A DNA stretch of 64,000 nucleotides, from positions 235,057 to 299,056 of the forward strand of contig PBFW01000009.1 of assembly GCA_002719955.1 (NCBI GenBank), given 5' to 3'. Shown here one piece after another: positions 8,881-17,848 of this stretch. The first letter of the stretch is position 1. The number at the start of each line of letters is the position of its first letter. A model generated the notes under the pieces. It had not been told where the DNA came from. It made no database searches and saw nothing but the letters and a program-made list of their open reading frames with translations. Source of the DNA: Deltaproteobacteria bacterium. GTDB taxonomy: Bacteria > Myxococcota_A > UBA9160 > UBA4427. A program made the position numbers and the translations under genes.

Positions 8881-9705
8881 GTGTCGACGCTGGCGAAGTG
8901 TTCTGGAGACGACGCGGGAAGGGTCGAGGCGGGCCCGCTCGCACGCCTGGCGCGCTATTGGCCTCGGCGGGTCGCCGCGGCGGATCCCCTGGCGGCGGCG
9001 CTGGTCGACCATCACAGGACGGGTCGGCCTCGCCGAGTGGTCGCGACCCGCGCGGATGGGGCCTCCTTCGAAATCGAGACAGAAGAATATTTCACGCTCG
9101 AGGGTCGCCTGGCCGAGCTGGACCAGATCGCCCTCGATCGCTGTCGTGGACGCGTGCTCGATGTGGGTGCCGGTGCGGGTCGCCACGCCCGGGCGCTGGC
9201 GGCGCGCGGTCTCGAGGTCGTGGCCATCGATGTGAGTCCGCTCGCCGTGTCGCTGTGTCGTGGGCGCGGGGTGGGCGATGCGCGGATCCTCGATGTGATG
9301 GAGATCGATTCCGAATCAGGGTTGGGCCAGTTCGATACGCTCTTTTTCGGGATGCAGACGATCGGGGTCGCGGGCGGTGTCGAGACCCTTCGCAGGCTGC
9401 TCGAGCGCTTGAAGAGCGTACTCGCACCCGGCGGCGAACTCGTCGTGGATTCGAGCGAACTTCGCGAGGCCTGGCAGGGGGACGAAGCGGATACGCGCCC
9501 GACCCGCGGCGAGATCGTGCTGTCGACTCGTTATCGGGGTTGGCGCGGCGAGCCCTTTGCGTGGCTCTATCTGTCGGAACAGGATCTGCGCAGCGTGGCT
9601 TCGGAAGCTGGCTTCGGAATGGAAACGCTCGGGCGTGTCGAGCGCGGTGAATATCTGGCGGCGCTGCGGCTCGAAACGTGCGGCCCCTCCCGATCGCACG
9701 GGTAA
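8881..9705 (+). CDS. Class I SAM-dependent methyltransferase
   Basis: 274 residues from GTG 8881, 8 nt after the NTF2-like gene, so probably co-transcribed with it. Motif I is RVLDVGAGAGRHARALAARG near residue 95, motif II is LEVVAIDVSPLAVSLCRGRG, and the post-motif strand is GQFDTLFFGMQTIGVAGG; LKSVLAPGGELVVDSSE corresponds to the motif IV/post region. The family transfers the SAM methyl group to small molecules or protein. The N-terminal 90 residues hold a helical cap that could contact the substrate. The acceptor cannot be assigned. Confidence 0.82.
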   Translation: MSTLAKCSGDDAGRVEAGPLARLARYWPRRVAAADPLAAALVDHHRTGRPRRVVATRADGASFEIETEEYFTLEGRLAELDQIALDRCRGRVLDVGAGAGRHARALAARGLEVVAIDVSPLAVSLCRGRGVGDARILDVMEIDSESGLGQFDTLFFGMQTIGVAGGVETLRRLLERLKSVLAPGGELVVDSSELREAWQGDEADTRPTRGEIVLSTRYRGWRGEPFAWLYLSEQDLRSVASEAGFGMETLGRVERGEYLAALRLETCGPSRSHG

Positions 9706-9715
9706 TCGGACGATC

Positions 9716-10027
9716 ATGCGCGAACGCAGACGACTCGAACAGCTGCGAGGCTGGCGGCAGGTTGCGGTGTGGATGCCGGTTCTGTGATTTTCATTGGCGG
9801 TCTACTGCCTGCTCGTCGGTCGCGTGATCGAGGCGATCGCGCTCGGTCTCGCGGGCATCGTCTTCGCAACCCTCTCTCGCTTCGTCGTCTGGTGCGCCCG
9901 ATGTCCAGCCTGTGAGAGGCCCTTTCGGAGTTCGCCAGCGGGTTTTCGGCGGATCGGGGAGGAGGCGAGTTGTGAGGCCTGCGGTCTTTCGCTCTTCGAG
10001 CTAAGACGTCGTCGCACCGATGATTGA
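9716..10027 (+). pseudogene. Small membrane zinc-ribbon protein interrupted by in-frame TGA
   Basis: From ATG 9716 the frame reads MRERRRLEQLRGWRQVAVWMPVL, meets TGA at 9785-9787, and continues FSLAVYCLLVGRVIEAIALG and on to FVVWCARCPACERPF and ASCEACGLSLFELRRR. The stop sits inside what is otherwise one membrane helix; the two parts together make a coherent protein of about 103 residues with two helices and a CPAC/CEAC zinc ribbon. TTG 9794 could start a shortened version. Either TGA is a mutation or assembly error (TGG or CGA to TGA) or the gene is decayed. The 3' end overlaps an upstream candidate start of the next gene. Confidence 0.55.
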
Positions 10028-10070
10028 TTCGAGAGACGATGCTCGGATCCGCCGCACGAAGGGATCCAAC

Positions 10071-11174
10071 ATGGTCGATCTACCCGATGTTCGCGCGCGC
10101 GACATCGAGGGACTCGCGAGGAGTTTTCGGTATTTCGGTGAGGTCGAGACGTCGAGATTGGACTCCGACACCGATACCGCCTTTTCGCTCGGAATCGCCC
10201 AGGACCCGGAGCTCCTGGCGATGGCCAGTGGGATCGCGCCCGGGCAGCCGGCTCCGAATATCTTCTTCGCGGCGGTTCAGGACCTGCTGCTCGCGGATCC
10301 CGAACGAAGTCTCGCGGCTCGCGCACTCGCGCGCTTCTATCCGGCGGTGAGCGGAGAGCCGATTCCCGCGCAGTCGCCGTGGCCGGCCTTTCGTGTCTTC
10401 AGCCTGGAACACGCGGATGCGCTGGCCGCAAGATTTCGGAGCGGCCGGACGCAGACCTGCGTGGTTCATCGCTGTGCAATCGTGTTGCCCGCTTTGGCGA
10501 GCCTGCCCCGGGTCGCGGCGGCCGGAGGTCGCATCGGGCTGCTCGAGCTCGGGCCGAGCGCCGGCTTGAACCTGCGCCTCGATCGCTATCGCTATCGCTA
10601 CGCCTACGAGGATGGGCGTGGGGCTCGGGTCGATTGGGGCAACGAAGACGCGAAGCCTCTCCTGAGATGTGAAGCCCGCGGAAATATTCTTCCTCCGGTG
10701 CCCCCCCCTCGAGGTCGTGGCGCGCCGCGGCCTCGACCTGAACGCCATCGAGCCCGAGGATCTCCTGGCCCTCAGGTGGATGCGCGCATTGATTTGGCCA
10801 GAGCACGTCGAGCGTGCGCGCGTGATGGACGAAGCGCTCGCCCACGCGGCGACTTCCCGATTGAAATCGAAGAGGGCGATGCGACGCGGGAGATCGAAGA
10901 TCGGATTGCCAAGCTTCCGATCGATGTGCCGCGCGTTCTCTTCGCCACGCATGTCGTCTACCAGATTTCTCCCGAGGGCGTTCTCGCCATGTTCGACGCA
11001 ATCGCCCGAGCGAGCTTCGCCGCGCCGATCGATCTGGTGATCATGGACAGCACGGGAAGGGGCGATTCCAGACTGGACCACATCGCCTTCGAAGATGGTG
11101 AACGCAAATCCCAGAACATTCTCGCTCTCAGTGATTCCCATGGCCGCTGGATCGAGTGGCGTCGGCAAGCGTGA
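10071..11174 (+). CDS. DUF2332-family protein with two compensating frame changes
   Basis: The N-terminal part (DIEGLARSFRYFGEVETSR, SLGIAQDPELLAMASGIAPG) and the GGRIGLLELGPSAGLNLRLD segment match DUF2332, a family of unknown function with a methyltransferase-like glycine loop. The C-terminal part (PRVLFATHVVYQISPEG, LVIMDSTGRG) returns in the same frame. Between about 10709 and 10850 the family-like sequence is in the +1 frame instead: LEVVARRGLDLNAIEPEDLL, ALRWMRALIWPEHVERARVM. In the nominal frame this stretch is Arg/Pro-rich nonsense. The first switch is at a run of eight C (10701-10708) and the second near 10850. The nominal frame stays open, so gene finders will miss the problem. ATG 10071 follows AAGGGA; ATG 10020 is an alternative. 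Confidence 0.7.
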   Translation: MVDLPDVRARDIEGLARSFRYFGEVETSRLDSDTDTAFSLGIAQDPELLAMASGIAPGQPAPNIFFAAVQDLLLADPERSLAARALARFYPAVSGEPIPAQSPWPAFRVFSLEHADALAARFRSGRTQTCVVHRCAIVLPALASLPRVAAAGGRIGLLELGPSAGLNLRLDRYRYRYAYEDGRGARVDWGNEDAKPLLRCEARGNILPPVPPPRGRGAPRPRPERHRARGSPGPQVDARIDLARARRACARDGRSARPRGDFPIEIEEGDATREIEDRIAKLPIDVPRVLFATHVVYQISPEGVLAMFDAIARASFAAPIDLVIMDSTGRGDSRLDHIAFEDGERKSQNILALSDSHGRWIEWRRQA

Positions 11175-11381
11175 AACCCGGGAGCTTGGCCCCGCGACCG
11201 CTGCGTAGCCGGGGGACGCGGCCGACAGCCTGACGAAGAGACTCGACGAAGCGACGGCGCACGCCAGCTCCGGACCGTCGCCCCCCCAGAGAGCCATCGG
11301 ACGGGACTTCGATGCGTCCGAAGACCCAGCCGACGAAACCGGCGCATGAAAAGGCGCTGGCGGCCGCCGTCACCGGGGCTT

Positions 11382-12245
11382 CTAGTATTTGGCGATCACC
11401 TCGTCGCCGAAGCGTCTCACCCAGTCGACTTTGTCCTGGAGCTTCATCGTGTCCGGCTCGTAGGGGTTTCGGTAGCCGACTGTGAGCGTCGTCACGCCCT
11501 TCTCCTCGAGTCGCTTCATTTCATCGATCGTGAAGGCGGGCATGCCGGCGGAGACGATGAAGGGCTCGTTCTCACGGCCGTATTCCTTGCGGAGTTGATT
11601 GACCGTCGCGAGGCGTTCGACGAGCTCCTCCTCCGAAAGGCTCACGAAATTGACACCGTCGGCGTATTGCGCGGCACGACGATAGGCGGGCTTGCTATGT
11701 CCCCCGATCACGATCGGGGGACATTTCGTGGGCGTCGGACACATTTTGATCTTCGGGATGTCGTAGTACGCGCTCTTCCACTCGAAATATTCGCCGCTCA
11801 TGAGGCCTTGGATGATCTGGATCTGCTCGTCCATGCGCGGACCGCGAGAATCCCAATTCTGACCGCAGGCGCGAAAATCCTCGACCCAGGGACTCAGGCC
11901 GACGCCCAGGATGAAGCGCTCGTTCGAGAGCACCGCGAGCGAGCTGACCTGCTTGGCCGTCAGGACGGGATCACGAATCGGAAGCTTGAGAACGCCGACC
12001 GCAAATTTGAGACGGGTCGTGACGACGGACATCGCCGCGAAGAGCTGAAAGGGATCGAGGAATTTGGCGTTGTCGAGAAAAGTTCGCGTGCCGTCCGGCG
12101 TATAGGGATAGCTCCCCTCGGCGGTCTCGGGGTAGAAGATGCTGTCGCCGAGGCCGAAGGCACCGAAGCCGACTTCATCCGCGGCCTGGGCCAGGGGCAG
12201 GTAATGGTCGATGTCGCACATCGACTCGGCAATTTGGAATTCCAT
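11382..12245 (-). CDS. LLM-class (luciferase-like, F420/FMN-dependent) oxidoreductase
   Basis: 287 residues with the TIM-barrel pattern of the luciferase-like monooxygenase family: MEFQIAESMCDIDHYLPLAQ at the first strand, LKFAVGVLKLPIRDPVLTAK with the family's conserved surroundings of the flavin pocket, RFILGVGLSPWVEDFRACGQ, and CPPIVIGGHSKPAYRRAAQY. The cofactor could be F420 or FMN and the substrate is unknown. ATG 12245 has AGGAG about 10 nt upstream, whereas GTG 12266 lies on that site. It is divergent from the kinase-like gene and convergent with the DUF2332 gene, 207 nt away. Confidence 0.85.
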   Translation of the reverse strand: MEFQIAESMCDIDHYLPLAQAADEVGFGAFGLGDSIFYPETAEGSYPYTPDGTRTFLDNAKFLDPFQLFAAMSVVTTRLKFAVGVLKLPIRDPVLTAKQVSSLAVLSNERFILGVGLSPWVEDFRACGQNWDSRGPRMDEQIQIIQGLMSGEYFEWKSAYYDIPKIKMCPTPTKCPPIVIGGHSKPAYRRAAQYADGVNFVSLSEEELVERLATVNQLRKEYGRENEPFIVSAGMPAFTIDEMKRLEEKGVTTLTVGYRNPYEPDTMKLQDKVDWVRRFGDEVIAKY

Positions 12246-12465
12246 GATTTCAATTCTCCTGGTCACTGCTCCCGGATTGGGGAGGTCCCGCAGAGGCTGC
12301 GTGATCGAGCAACGATAGCCACGCCCGCGGGCTCCGGGCGATCGATTTAGAAGCCCGTCGAGGAGGGTCCCGGGGCAGGGCAGGCGCGATATGGTTCGCG
12401 ATGGCCGGCGGGCGAGAGGCGTAGGGCGCGGGAGTCGAGACCGGCGAGGAGGCGAGGAGGATTCG

Positions 12466-13830
12466 ATGAGTGTGCTGAGCCACGATCTGCCCGAGGGCGT
12501 GTTGGAGTGGATCGCCGAAATCGGCGGGGGAGAGGTGACGCATCTTCATCGCCACGTTGCTCGGCGCGAGGCCTGGGTCGTCGATGTGACGCGGCCCGAT
12601 GGTTCCCTCCTCGAGGGATTCCTCCGCCTTCAGCGCGACGAGGGGGGCGTCGATCCGCGGCGGCTCGAACGCGAGACGCGCATCACGCAGGCGCTGGGCG
12701 AGACGGATATCCCGGTGACGAAGGTTCACGGATGGAACGCGGACCAGCGCGCAACCCTCTTCGGCCGAGACCCCGGACGTTCGGATATCGACAAGCTCGA
12801 GAGCGTGTCCGAGCAGCGTGCCATCATGGAGGATTTCATCCGCGTCGTTGCGCGCATGCACAAACTCGACCTCGACGCCCTCGATCTCGATGACATCATG
12901 GCGCCGCGTCCCACGACCGTCGAGCAGACCGCGCTCGGCGAGGTCGACGTGATCGTGTCGCAGTGGAAGCATTTTCTCGACGTCTATCGCGATCCGCTCA
13001 CCACCTATGGTATCGATTGGCTACGACGCTTCGTGCCCAAGGAGGTGGCGCGGGTTTCGCTCGTCCAGGGGGATACCGGCCCGGTCAATTTCATGTTCCA
13101 GGGCGATCGCGTTAGTTCCGTCATCGACTGGGAGATCGGCCATTGGGGGGATCCGATGGAAGATCTCGGCAATATCGTGGTGCGTGAGATGTGGAATCCC
13201 TGCGGCGGTCTCACCGGACTCTTCGAACTCTACGAAGAGGAGTCGGGCATCCCCTATTCGCGATTCGCCGCCCAGTACTACTCCGTGCACCAGAATGTGC
13301 GCGGGATGATCCCGATTCATCACGTCTGCCTGAATGCGCATCCGAGGGAATCGCTTGCGTGGTATCTCTGTTATCGATACGTGGGTGATCGCACGACCTG
13401 CGAGATGCTAGCGGCGGCGATGGATATCGAGATCGAAGTGCCCCAGATGCCGCGGGATGTGAGCGGCGATGATGTGATCGCAGAAGCCGCCATGTACGCT
13501 CAGGAGCAAGATGTCGCGCGTGTCATCGAAGATGATTTTGCCGCTCGGCGCGCGAAGGACGTGAAGATCCTGATCGAGTGCATGGATCGGAAGCGACGTT
13601 ATGGCGCGGCGATCGATGCGATCGAGTGCGAGGAGATGGGTGATCTGTTGGGCGCGCGTCCGTCTTCCGTGAGCGAGGGGAATGCCAGTGTCTGCGCGGC
13701 GATCCTCGCGCGGGATCTCGAAGACCCGCGGATCGTCCGCTATCTCTCACGCAAGGCCTATCGCGACGAGTGGCTCCATCAGCCGGCGGTCGACATCTAT
13801 CCCGAGCGTCGTTGGGCCGAACTCGACTGA
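12466..13830 (+). CDS. Aminoglycoside-phosphotransferase-like kinase (APH/ChoK family)
   Basis: 454 residues. The catalytic loop is LVQGDTGPVNFMFQGDRV (HxDxxxxN-type with Gln in place of His) and the metal-binding block is VSSVIDWEIGHWGDPMEDLG, both typical of the phosphotransferase family that includes homoserine, choline and aminoglycoside kinases and the N-terminal part of ACAD10/11-like proteins. The nucleotide lobe is VARREAWVVDVTRPDGS. A helical C-terminal extension of about 130 residues goes beyond the usual domain. ATG 12466 follows GAGGAGG by 5 nt. In similar genomes such kinases often sit near lipid and CoA genes, but no substrate can be named here. Confidence 0.8.
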   Translation: MSVLSHDLPEGVLEWIAEIGGGEVTHLHRHVARREAWVVDVTRPDGSLLEGFLRLQRDEGGVDPRRLERETRITQALGETDIPVTKVHGWNADQRATLFGRDPGRSDIDKLESVSEQRAIMEDFIRVVARMHKLDLDALDLDDIMAPRPTTVEQTALGEVDVIVSQWKHFLDVYRDPLTTYGIDWLRRFVPKEVARVSLVQGDTGPVNFMFQGDRVSSVIDWEIGHWGDPMEDLGNIVVREMWNPCGGLTGLFELYEEESGIPYSRFAAQYYSVHQNVRGMIPIHHVCLNAHPRESLAWYLCYRYVGDRTTCEMLAAAMDIEIEVPQMPRDVSGDDVIAEAAMYAQEQDVARVIEDDFAARRAKDVKILIECMDRKRRYGAAIDAIECEEMGDLLGARPSSVSEGNASVCAAILARDLEDPRIVRYLSRKAYRDEWLHQPAVDIYPERRWAELD

Positions 13831-14080
13831 AGGCTGAAGGGGTGCCGCGGGCCACGACCGACCGGGGGCCACGGTGCGCCGGACCTCGAGGCATTGCGCC
13901 TGGATAGGGCCCCGTTGCGGCTGTGGAAATCAGTCGACCGAGGGCAGTTCACTATATTTTTTGGTCTTCCTCGCTCTCGGAAGTCAACTCCGACCCGATT
14001 TCGTCCGATCGAGCCGGGAGAGCGCGCTCAGGCGTTCGGCGAGGGTCGGGGTTTTCGATGCCGGATGGGATGAGCTGAAG

Positions 14081-14360
14081 ATGGACGAGGGCGAGCGCCT
14101 GTGGTGGGAGCGCGTTCGGGCGCGGGGCGCCATAGTGGTACCTGATCCACAAGGGACTGCTCTTTCTGGTGCTCTATCCGCCGCTCGGTTGTTATGCGCT
14201 CGATTGGATCTGGCAGCCGAGTCTGCTCGTGGAGGGCTGGCTGATCGGTCTGGTCTGCGGCGGCTTCGTCTGGATGCGCAAGGAACTTCGCTACCGCTTC
14301 ACCCTCGACCTCGACCTCGACCTCGAGGGCGGCGGCGTGTCCGGCGCCGGAGACGAGTGA
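14081..14360 (+). pseudogene. Small membrane protein split by a single-base frame change
   Basis: ATG 14081 reads MDEGERLWWERVRARGA; then, past an ATAG at about 14132-14135, the sensible continuation is in the next frame: WYLIHKGLLFLVLYPPLG, CYALDWIWQPSLLVEGWLIG, GGFVWMRKELRYRF and a repetitive LDLDLDLEGGG tail to the stop at 14358-14360. Together these make a typical small protein with a charged head and two membrane helices. A +1 insertion near 14132 would explain it. The second part could also start alone at GTG 14169. It precedes another small membrane protein by 22 nt. No family recognised. Confidence 0.5.
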
Positions 14361-14382
14361 GCGGGCACGGGCCATTTTCACG

Positions 14383-14661
14383 ATGAGCGGATTTCTGTTC
14401 GTGCTGGCGAGCGTGGTGACGCTCGCGATCTTTTTGACGACGACCGCCGGCCGGAAGATCTTGAAGCGGATCGGGCTGCGCGACCGGGTGCCCGACGCTG
14501 CTTCCTCCGAGGACCTCGCCTATCTGCTTTCGGCTTGTGGGGGAGACCGCAACGAGCTGGACAAACGCGTCTCGATCGAACGCGAACGCTTTCCCGGTCT
14601 CTCCGAGGCCGACCATTTTCGTCGCGCGATCCGGAAGGTCTTCGCCGAACGTAAGCGCTGA
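14383..14661 (+). CDS. Small membrane-anchored hypothetical protein
   Basis: 92 residues. One N-terminal membrane helix (SGFLFVLASVVTLAIFLTTT) is followed by a basic stop-transfer segment (AGRKILKRIGLRDR) and a soluble helical tail (SSEDLAYLLSACGGDRNELD, EADHFRRAIRKVFAERKR). The layout suggests a single-pass inner-membrane protein with a cytoplasmic C-terminus. No family recognised. It follows the frame-shifted small membrane gene by 22 nt and could be in one transcript with it. Confidence 0.65.
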   Translation: MSGFLFVLASVVTLAIFLTTTAGRKILKRIGLRDRVPDAASSEDLAYLLSACGGDRNELDKRVSIERERFPGLSEADHFRRAIRKVFAERKR

Positions 14662-14709
14662 TCGGGTCGGGGCCCGCAGCGGCGCAATGAACGCGGTAGA
14701 TTCCCGCGC

Positions 14710-15270
14710 GTGGATCCAACTCTGCTCGGTGGCCTCGTTTCCGACGCCTCGTTTCCGGCCTTCGTTCCCGAACGCCGCGACGCACAGACGATCTACGTCG
14801 GTCTTGCTTGCCGCTGTGGAAGCGCGTCTTTCCACCTCTCCGGCTGGCCACGGGTGGCGACCGGATCCGGGGACTTTTTCTGGCGCACGGTCTCGCGGGT
14901 CTGGCGAGAGGCGCGCCTGGGGGGTCGAGACGGGGTGCCGGTGGAGCCCCCGTTTTGGTTGCCCGCCCTCGCTCGCTGTGGGCGTTGTTCTCGCGAGGCG
15001 GTCTTGCTCGAGGGTGTCCCCGTGGCCCGGACGATGGATGTGGCGCGGCGGGACGAAGCGTGCGAGTCCTTTCGATGCCGGGTCTGTGGGTGGGGTTCGA
15101 TCGAATGGGTCCTGGGAAGCGCCGAAGACTCCGAGTTCGCCTCACGTACCGATTTCGAGGTCCTCGTGCGCTGTCGACATTGCGAGGGGCAGGCGCGGGT
15201 GGCCTGGCCCGAGGGTGGACATCCCTCGGAACAGGAAATGCGGCTCGACCTGCTCTGTGGGAGGCGTTGA
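14710..15270 (+). CDS. Hypothetical protein with several cysteine knuckles
   Basis: 186 residues from GTG 14710. Cysteine pairs appear as LACRCGSASF, LARCGRCSREAVL, FRCRVCGWGS and VRCRHCEGQA, enough for two zinc-ribbon-like sites. No signal peptide or membrane segment is visible. The spacing of the pairs suggests tandem rubredoxin-like folds, which is inference. The downstream cytochrome c gene begins 5 nt after this stop, so the two are probably cotranscribed. No known family is recognised. Confidence 0.6.
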   Translation: MDPTLLGGLVSDASFPAFVPERRDAQTIYVGLACRCGSASFHLSGWPRVATGSGDFFWRTVSRVWREARLGGRDGVPVEPPFWLPALARCGRCSREAVLLEGVPVARTMDVARRDEACESFRCRVCGWGSIEWVLGSAEDSEFASRTDFEVLVRCRHCEGQARVAWPEGGHPSEQEMRLDLLCGRR

Positions 15271-15275
15271 TCGTC

Positions 15276-15767
15276 ATGTTAGGGGATCCGGGATGGCTGG
15301 GTGGTTCCTGTCTCTTCGGTGCGAAGGTCGGTGCCGCGATCGTTGTGGCGCTCGGGCTCGGGTTCCTCTCGGTCATCGCCGGTTGTTCGGATCCCGATAC
15401 GCCGATCATCGATCGCCTGAGCGAGACGGAGGAGGCCCGTTTTCGAAGGGGTCGCCAGGTGGCCATTCCCTGCTGGACCTGTCACGACCTTGCGGGCAGG
15501 GTCAAGAAAGTGGGACCCTCACTGCAGGGAATCTATGGTCGTCGATCCGGTTTCTCGCCGGACTACGTGGGTTCGCCCTCGATGATCGCGGCGACGATCG
15601 AATGGGATGACCCTTCGCTGGCCGCCTTTTTGAGAGATCCGGACCGCTTCGTGCCTGGCAATCGGATGGTGTCTCCCGGGATTCGTGATCGTGCCGCACT
15701 TGCGGATCTGCTCTTCTATCTCAGGCACGTCACCGCGCCGGGGGCCCGCACGCAGCGCGCGCGATAG
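15276..15767 (+). CDS. Monohaem cytochrome c lipoprotein
   Basis: 163 residues. A hydrophobic segment VGAAIVVALGLGFLSVIAGC ends in a lipobox-like cysteine (Cys37), so the protein is probably a lipid-anchored periplasmic cytochrome. The haem site is PCWTCH (Cys66, Cys69, His70) and a likely distal Met lies in NRMVSPGI near residue 130, typical of class I cytochrome c. It would act as an electron carrier in the periplasm. ATG 15276 is 5 nt after the preceding gene; TTG 15270 overlaps its stop. It is followed by the antiporter gene after 54 nt. Confidence 0.82.
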   Translation: MLGDPGWLGGSCLFGAKVGAAIVVALGLGFLSVIAGCSDPDTPIIDRLSETEEARFRRGRQVAIPCWTCHDLAGRVKKVGPSLQGIYGRRSGFSPDYVGSPSMIAATIEWDDPSLAAFLRDPDRFVPGNRMVSPGIRDRAALADLLFYLRHVTAPGARTQRAR

Positions 15768-15821
15768 GTCGATGCCTTCGAGCGTGTACCATCGCTTACA
15801 AGTCCGGAGTTCCGTGGAACC

Positions 15822-17762
15822 ATGACGAGCACGATCGAAGCCGATCCGAGAATGATATTCGCGCTGGCCCTCCTGGCCGGCATGTTCGGTCAGGTGATTG
15901 CGCGCCATCTGCGCTTGCCCGGAATTGTTCTGCTGCTGCTCGTGGGTGTTTCGCTGGGTCCCGATGGGCTCGGTTGGGTCGATCCGCGTCGACTCGGTGA
16001 GGGCCTCTACGCGATCGTCGATTTTGCTGTCGCGATCATCCTCTTCGAGGGGGGGCTCAACCTCCAACTCTCCCGGTTGCGCCGCTCGGGCGCGGCGATT
16101 CGTCGGTTGATCACCTGGGGCGCGCTCGTCACGCTTCTCGGCGGTGCGCTGGCGGCACATTTCTTCATCGGCTGGGGGCTGATGGCTTCGCTGCTCTTCG
16201 GCGGACTCGTCGTCGTGACCGGGCCGACCGTCGTCGGGCCCCTGGTTTCGGAACTGCGCCTCAAGCCGAAGGTCGCGACGGTCCTCGAGGCCGAGGGCGT
16301 CTTGATCGATCCGGTGGGTGCGATCCTGTCGGTCGTGATCCTGAAGCTCGCGCTCTCCGGCGATCCCGGATCGCTTCTGCTCGCCCAGAGCGGGGTCGGG
16401 GTCGCCCGCATCGCGGCGGGATCGATTCTGGGTGCTGCGGCGGGCTTCCTCCTGGCGCGAGCAATGCGGATCTCGCGGATCGTGCCCGCGGGACTCGAGA
16501 ACGTATTCGTGCTCTCATCGGTCCTTCTCCTCTTTGCGGGTGCGGAATCGCTGCTCTCCCATAGTGGGATCCTTGCGGTCACGGTCGCGGGCGTCGTGGT
16601 CGGCAATACGCGCTCGCCGGTCGAGCGCGATCTGCGAGAGTTCAAGGATCAGCTGACCGTGATGTTGATCGGCCTGCTCTTCGTCCTGTTGGCGGCGGAT
16701 GTTCGTTTCGAGCAGCTTCGCTCGCTCGGTTGGGCGGGCGTCTACGTCGTCGCTTCGCTGATCTTCATCGTTCGACCGATCGGCGTCTGGCTCAGCACCC
16801 TCGGTTCGGATCTCGACGCCCGCGATCGCCTCTTCCTGGCCTGGGTCGCTCCGCGAGGCATCGTCGCCGCGGCGGTCGCCTCGCTGGCTGCGGCCGATCT
16901 CGAACGCGCGGGGCTTTCCGGCGGTGTCGAGTTGCGAGCGCTCGTGTTCTTGACGATCGCTGCGACGGTCACGCTCGCGGGATTGACGGCCGGCCCGGTC
17001 GGTCACCTGCTCGGCGTGCGCATGCGTCGACGCGACACCGTCGCGATCCTGAGCGCCCAGACCCTCGGCCTCGCACTCGGCAAGGAACTCCAGCGCGGTG
17101 GGGTTCCCGTCGTCTTCCTGGATTCGAATCCGTCGGGTGTGCGGCGTGCAGAAGAAGCGGGATTCGGCGTCGTGTACGGGGATGCGCTCCAGGAAACCGT
17201 CATGCAACGCGCGCGTTTCGGCTTCGTACGCACGGTCGTTGCGCTCACCGGCAACAAGACCCTGAACAGCGTATTCGTCGCGCGGGCGAGGGATCGTTTC
17301 GGCGTTCCGAATGGACTCGTTGCGACGTCGGAGGTCGGGGTCGGCCTCGTCTCGGAACAGGTCGTCAGTGGTGAGGCGAAGATCGCCTTCGAGGGCCCCC
17401 ATGACGTCGAGCGCTGGGATGTACGGGGGCGCCGCGGCGATGTTGCCGTGGAGCATTTCGTGCTCGCCCCGGTCGAAGTCGAGGAGGAGACGGGTGCGAT
17501 CGCTTCGGGTGGGCTGAGCGAGCGCTTCGTCATGCTCACGGTCGAACGCGGTGGTGAGACCCTCGTGATGGCTGGGACCTGGCAATTTCGCGGGGGCGAT
17601 CGGCTGGCGATCGCGCTGCATCTGCCCGAACGTGAGGATGCGGTTCGTGAGCTCGTGGAGCGGGGTTGGCATCCGGTGCCCGAGGAGGCCGAGTTCGAAA
17701 CGGCGCATTCGGGCGTCGGGACGCCGGATTCCGGAAGCGAGTCGGAGCCCGCGCGTGCCTGA
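15822..17762 (+). CDS. CPA1-type Na+/H+ antiporter with C-terminal TrkA-N/RCK-like domain
   Basis: 646 residues. The first 400 residues are a 12-13 helix cation:proton antiporter: LRLPGIVLLLLVGVSLGPDG, VAIILFEGGLNLQL, LVVVTGPTVVGPLVSE, and EAEGVLIDPVGAILSVVILK with the conserved acidic residue of the transport path. After residue 400 comes a Rossmann-like nucleotide-binding module (RRDTVAILSAQTLGLALGKE, GGVPVVFLDSNPSG, GFGVVYGDALQETV, RTVVALTGNKTLN) as in TrkA-N domains, followed by an RCK-C-like end (ETLVMAGTWQFRGGDRLAIA). The soluble domain suggests gating by nucleotide or NAD(H). Transported ion is not predictable. Confidence 0.87.
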   Translation: MTSTIEADPRMIFALALLAGMFGQVIARHLRLPGIVLLLLVGVSLGPDGLGWVDPRRLGEGLYAIVDFAVAIILFEGGLNLQLSRLRRSGAAIRRLITWGALVTLLGGALAAHFFIGWGLMASLLFGGLVVVTGPTVVGPLVSELRLKPKVATVLEAEGVLIDPVGAILSVVILKLALSGDPGSLLLAQSGVGVARIAAGSILGAAAGFLLARAMRISRIVPAGLENVFVLSSVLLLFAGAESLLSHSGILAVTVAGVVVGNTRSPVERDLREFKDQLTVMLIGLLFVLLAADVRFEQLRSLGWAGVYVVASLIFIVRPIGVWLSTLGSDLDARDRLFLAWVAPRGIVAAAVASLAAADLERAGLSGGVELRALVFLTIAATVTLAGLTAGPVGHLLGVRMRRRDTVAILSAQTLGLALGKELQRGGVPVVFLDSNPSGVRRAEEAGFGVVYGDALQETVMQRARFGFVRTVVALTGNKTLNSVFVARARDRFGVPNGLVATSEVGVGLVSEQVVSGEAKIAFEGPHDVERWDVRGRRGDVAVEHFVLAPVEVEEETGAIASGGLSERFVMLTVERGGETLVMAGTWQFRGGDRLAIALHLPEREDAVRELVERGWHPVPEEAEFETAHSGVGTPDSGSESEPARA

Positions 17763-17848
17763 TCGATCGCGTCACGGGGCATTCACAAGCAACCGGGATC
17801 GGGGCGGCGAGGCTCCGGCCCGCACGAACTCGTGGTGAGGACTTCTGG

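Noticed and set aside
11346..12350. 334-codon plus-strand frame
   Set aside because: Antisense to the LLM oxidoreductase, no recognisable domain.
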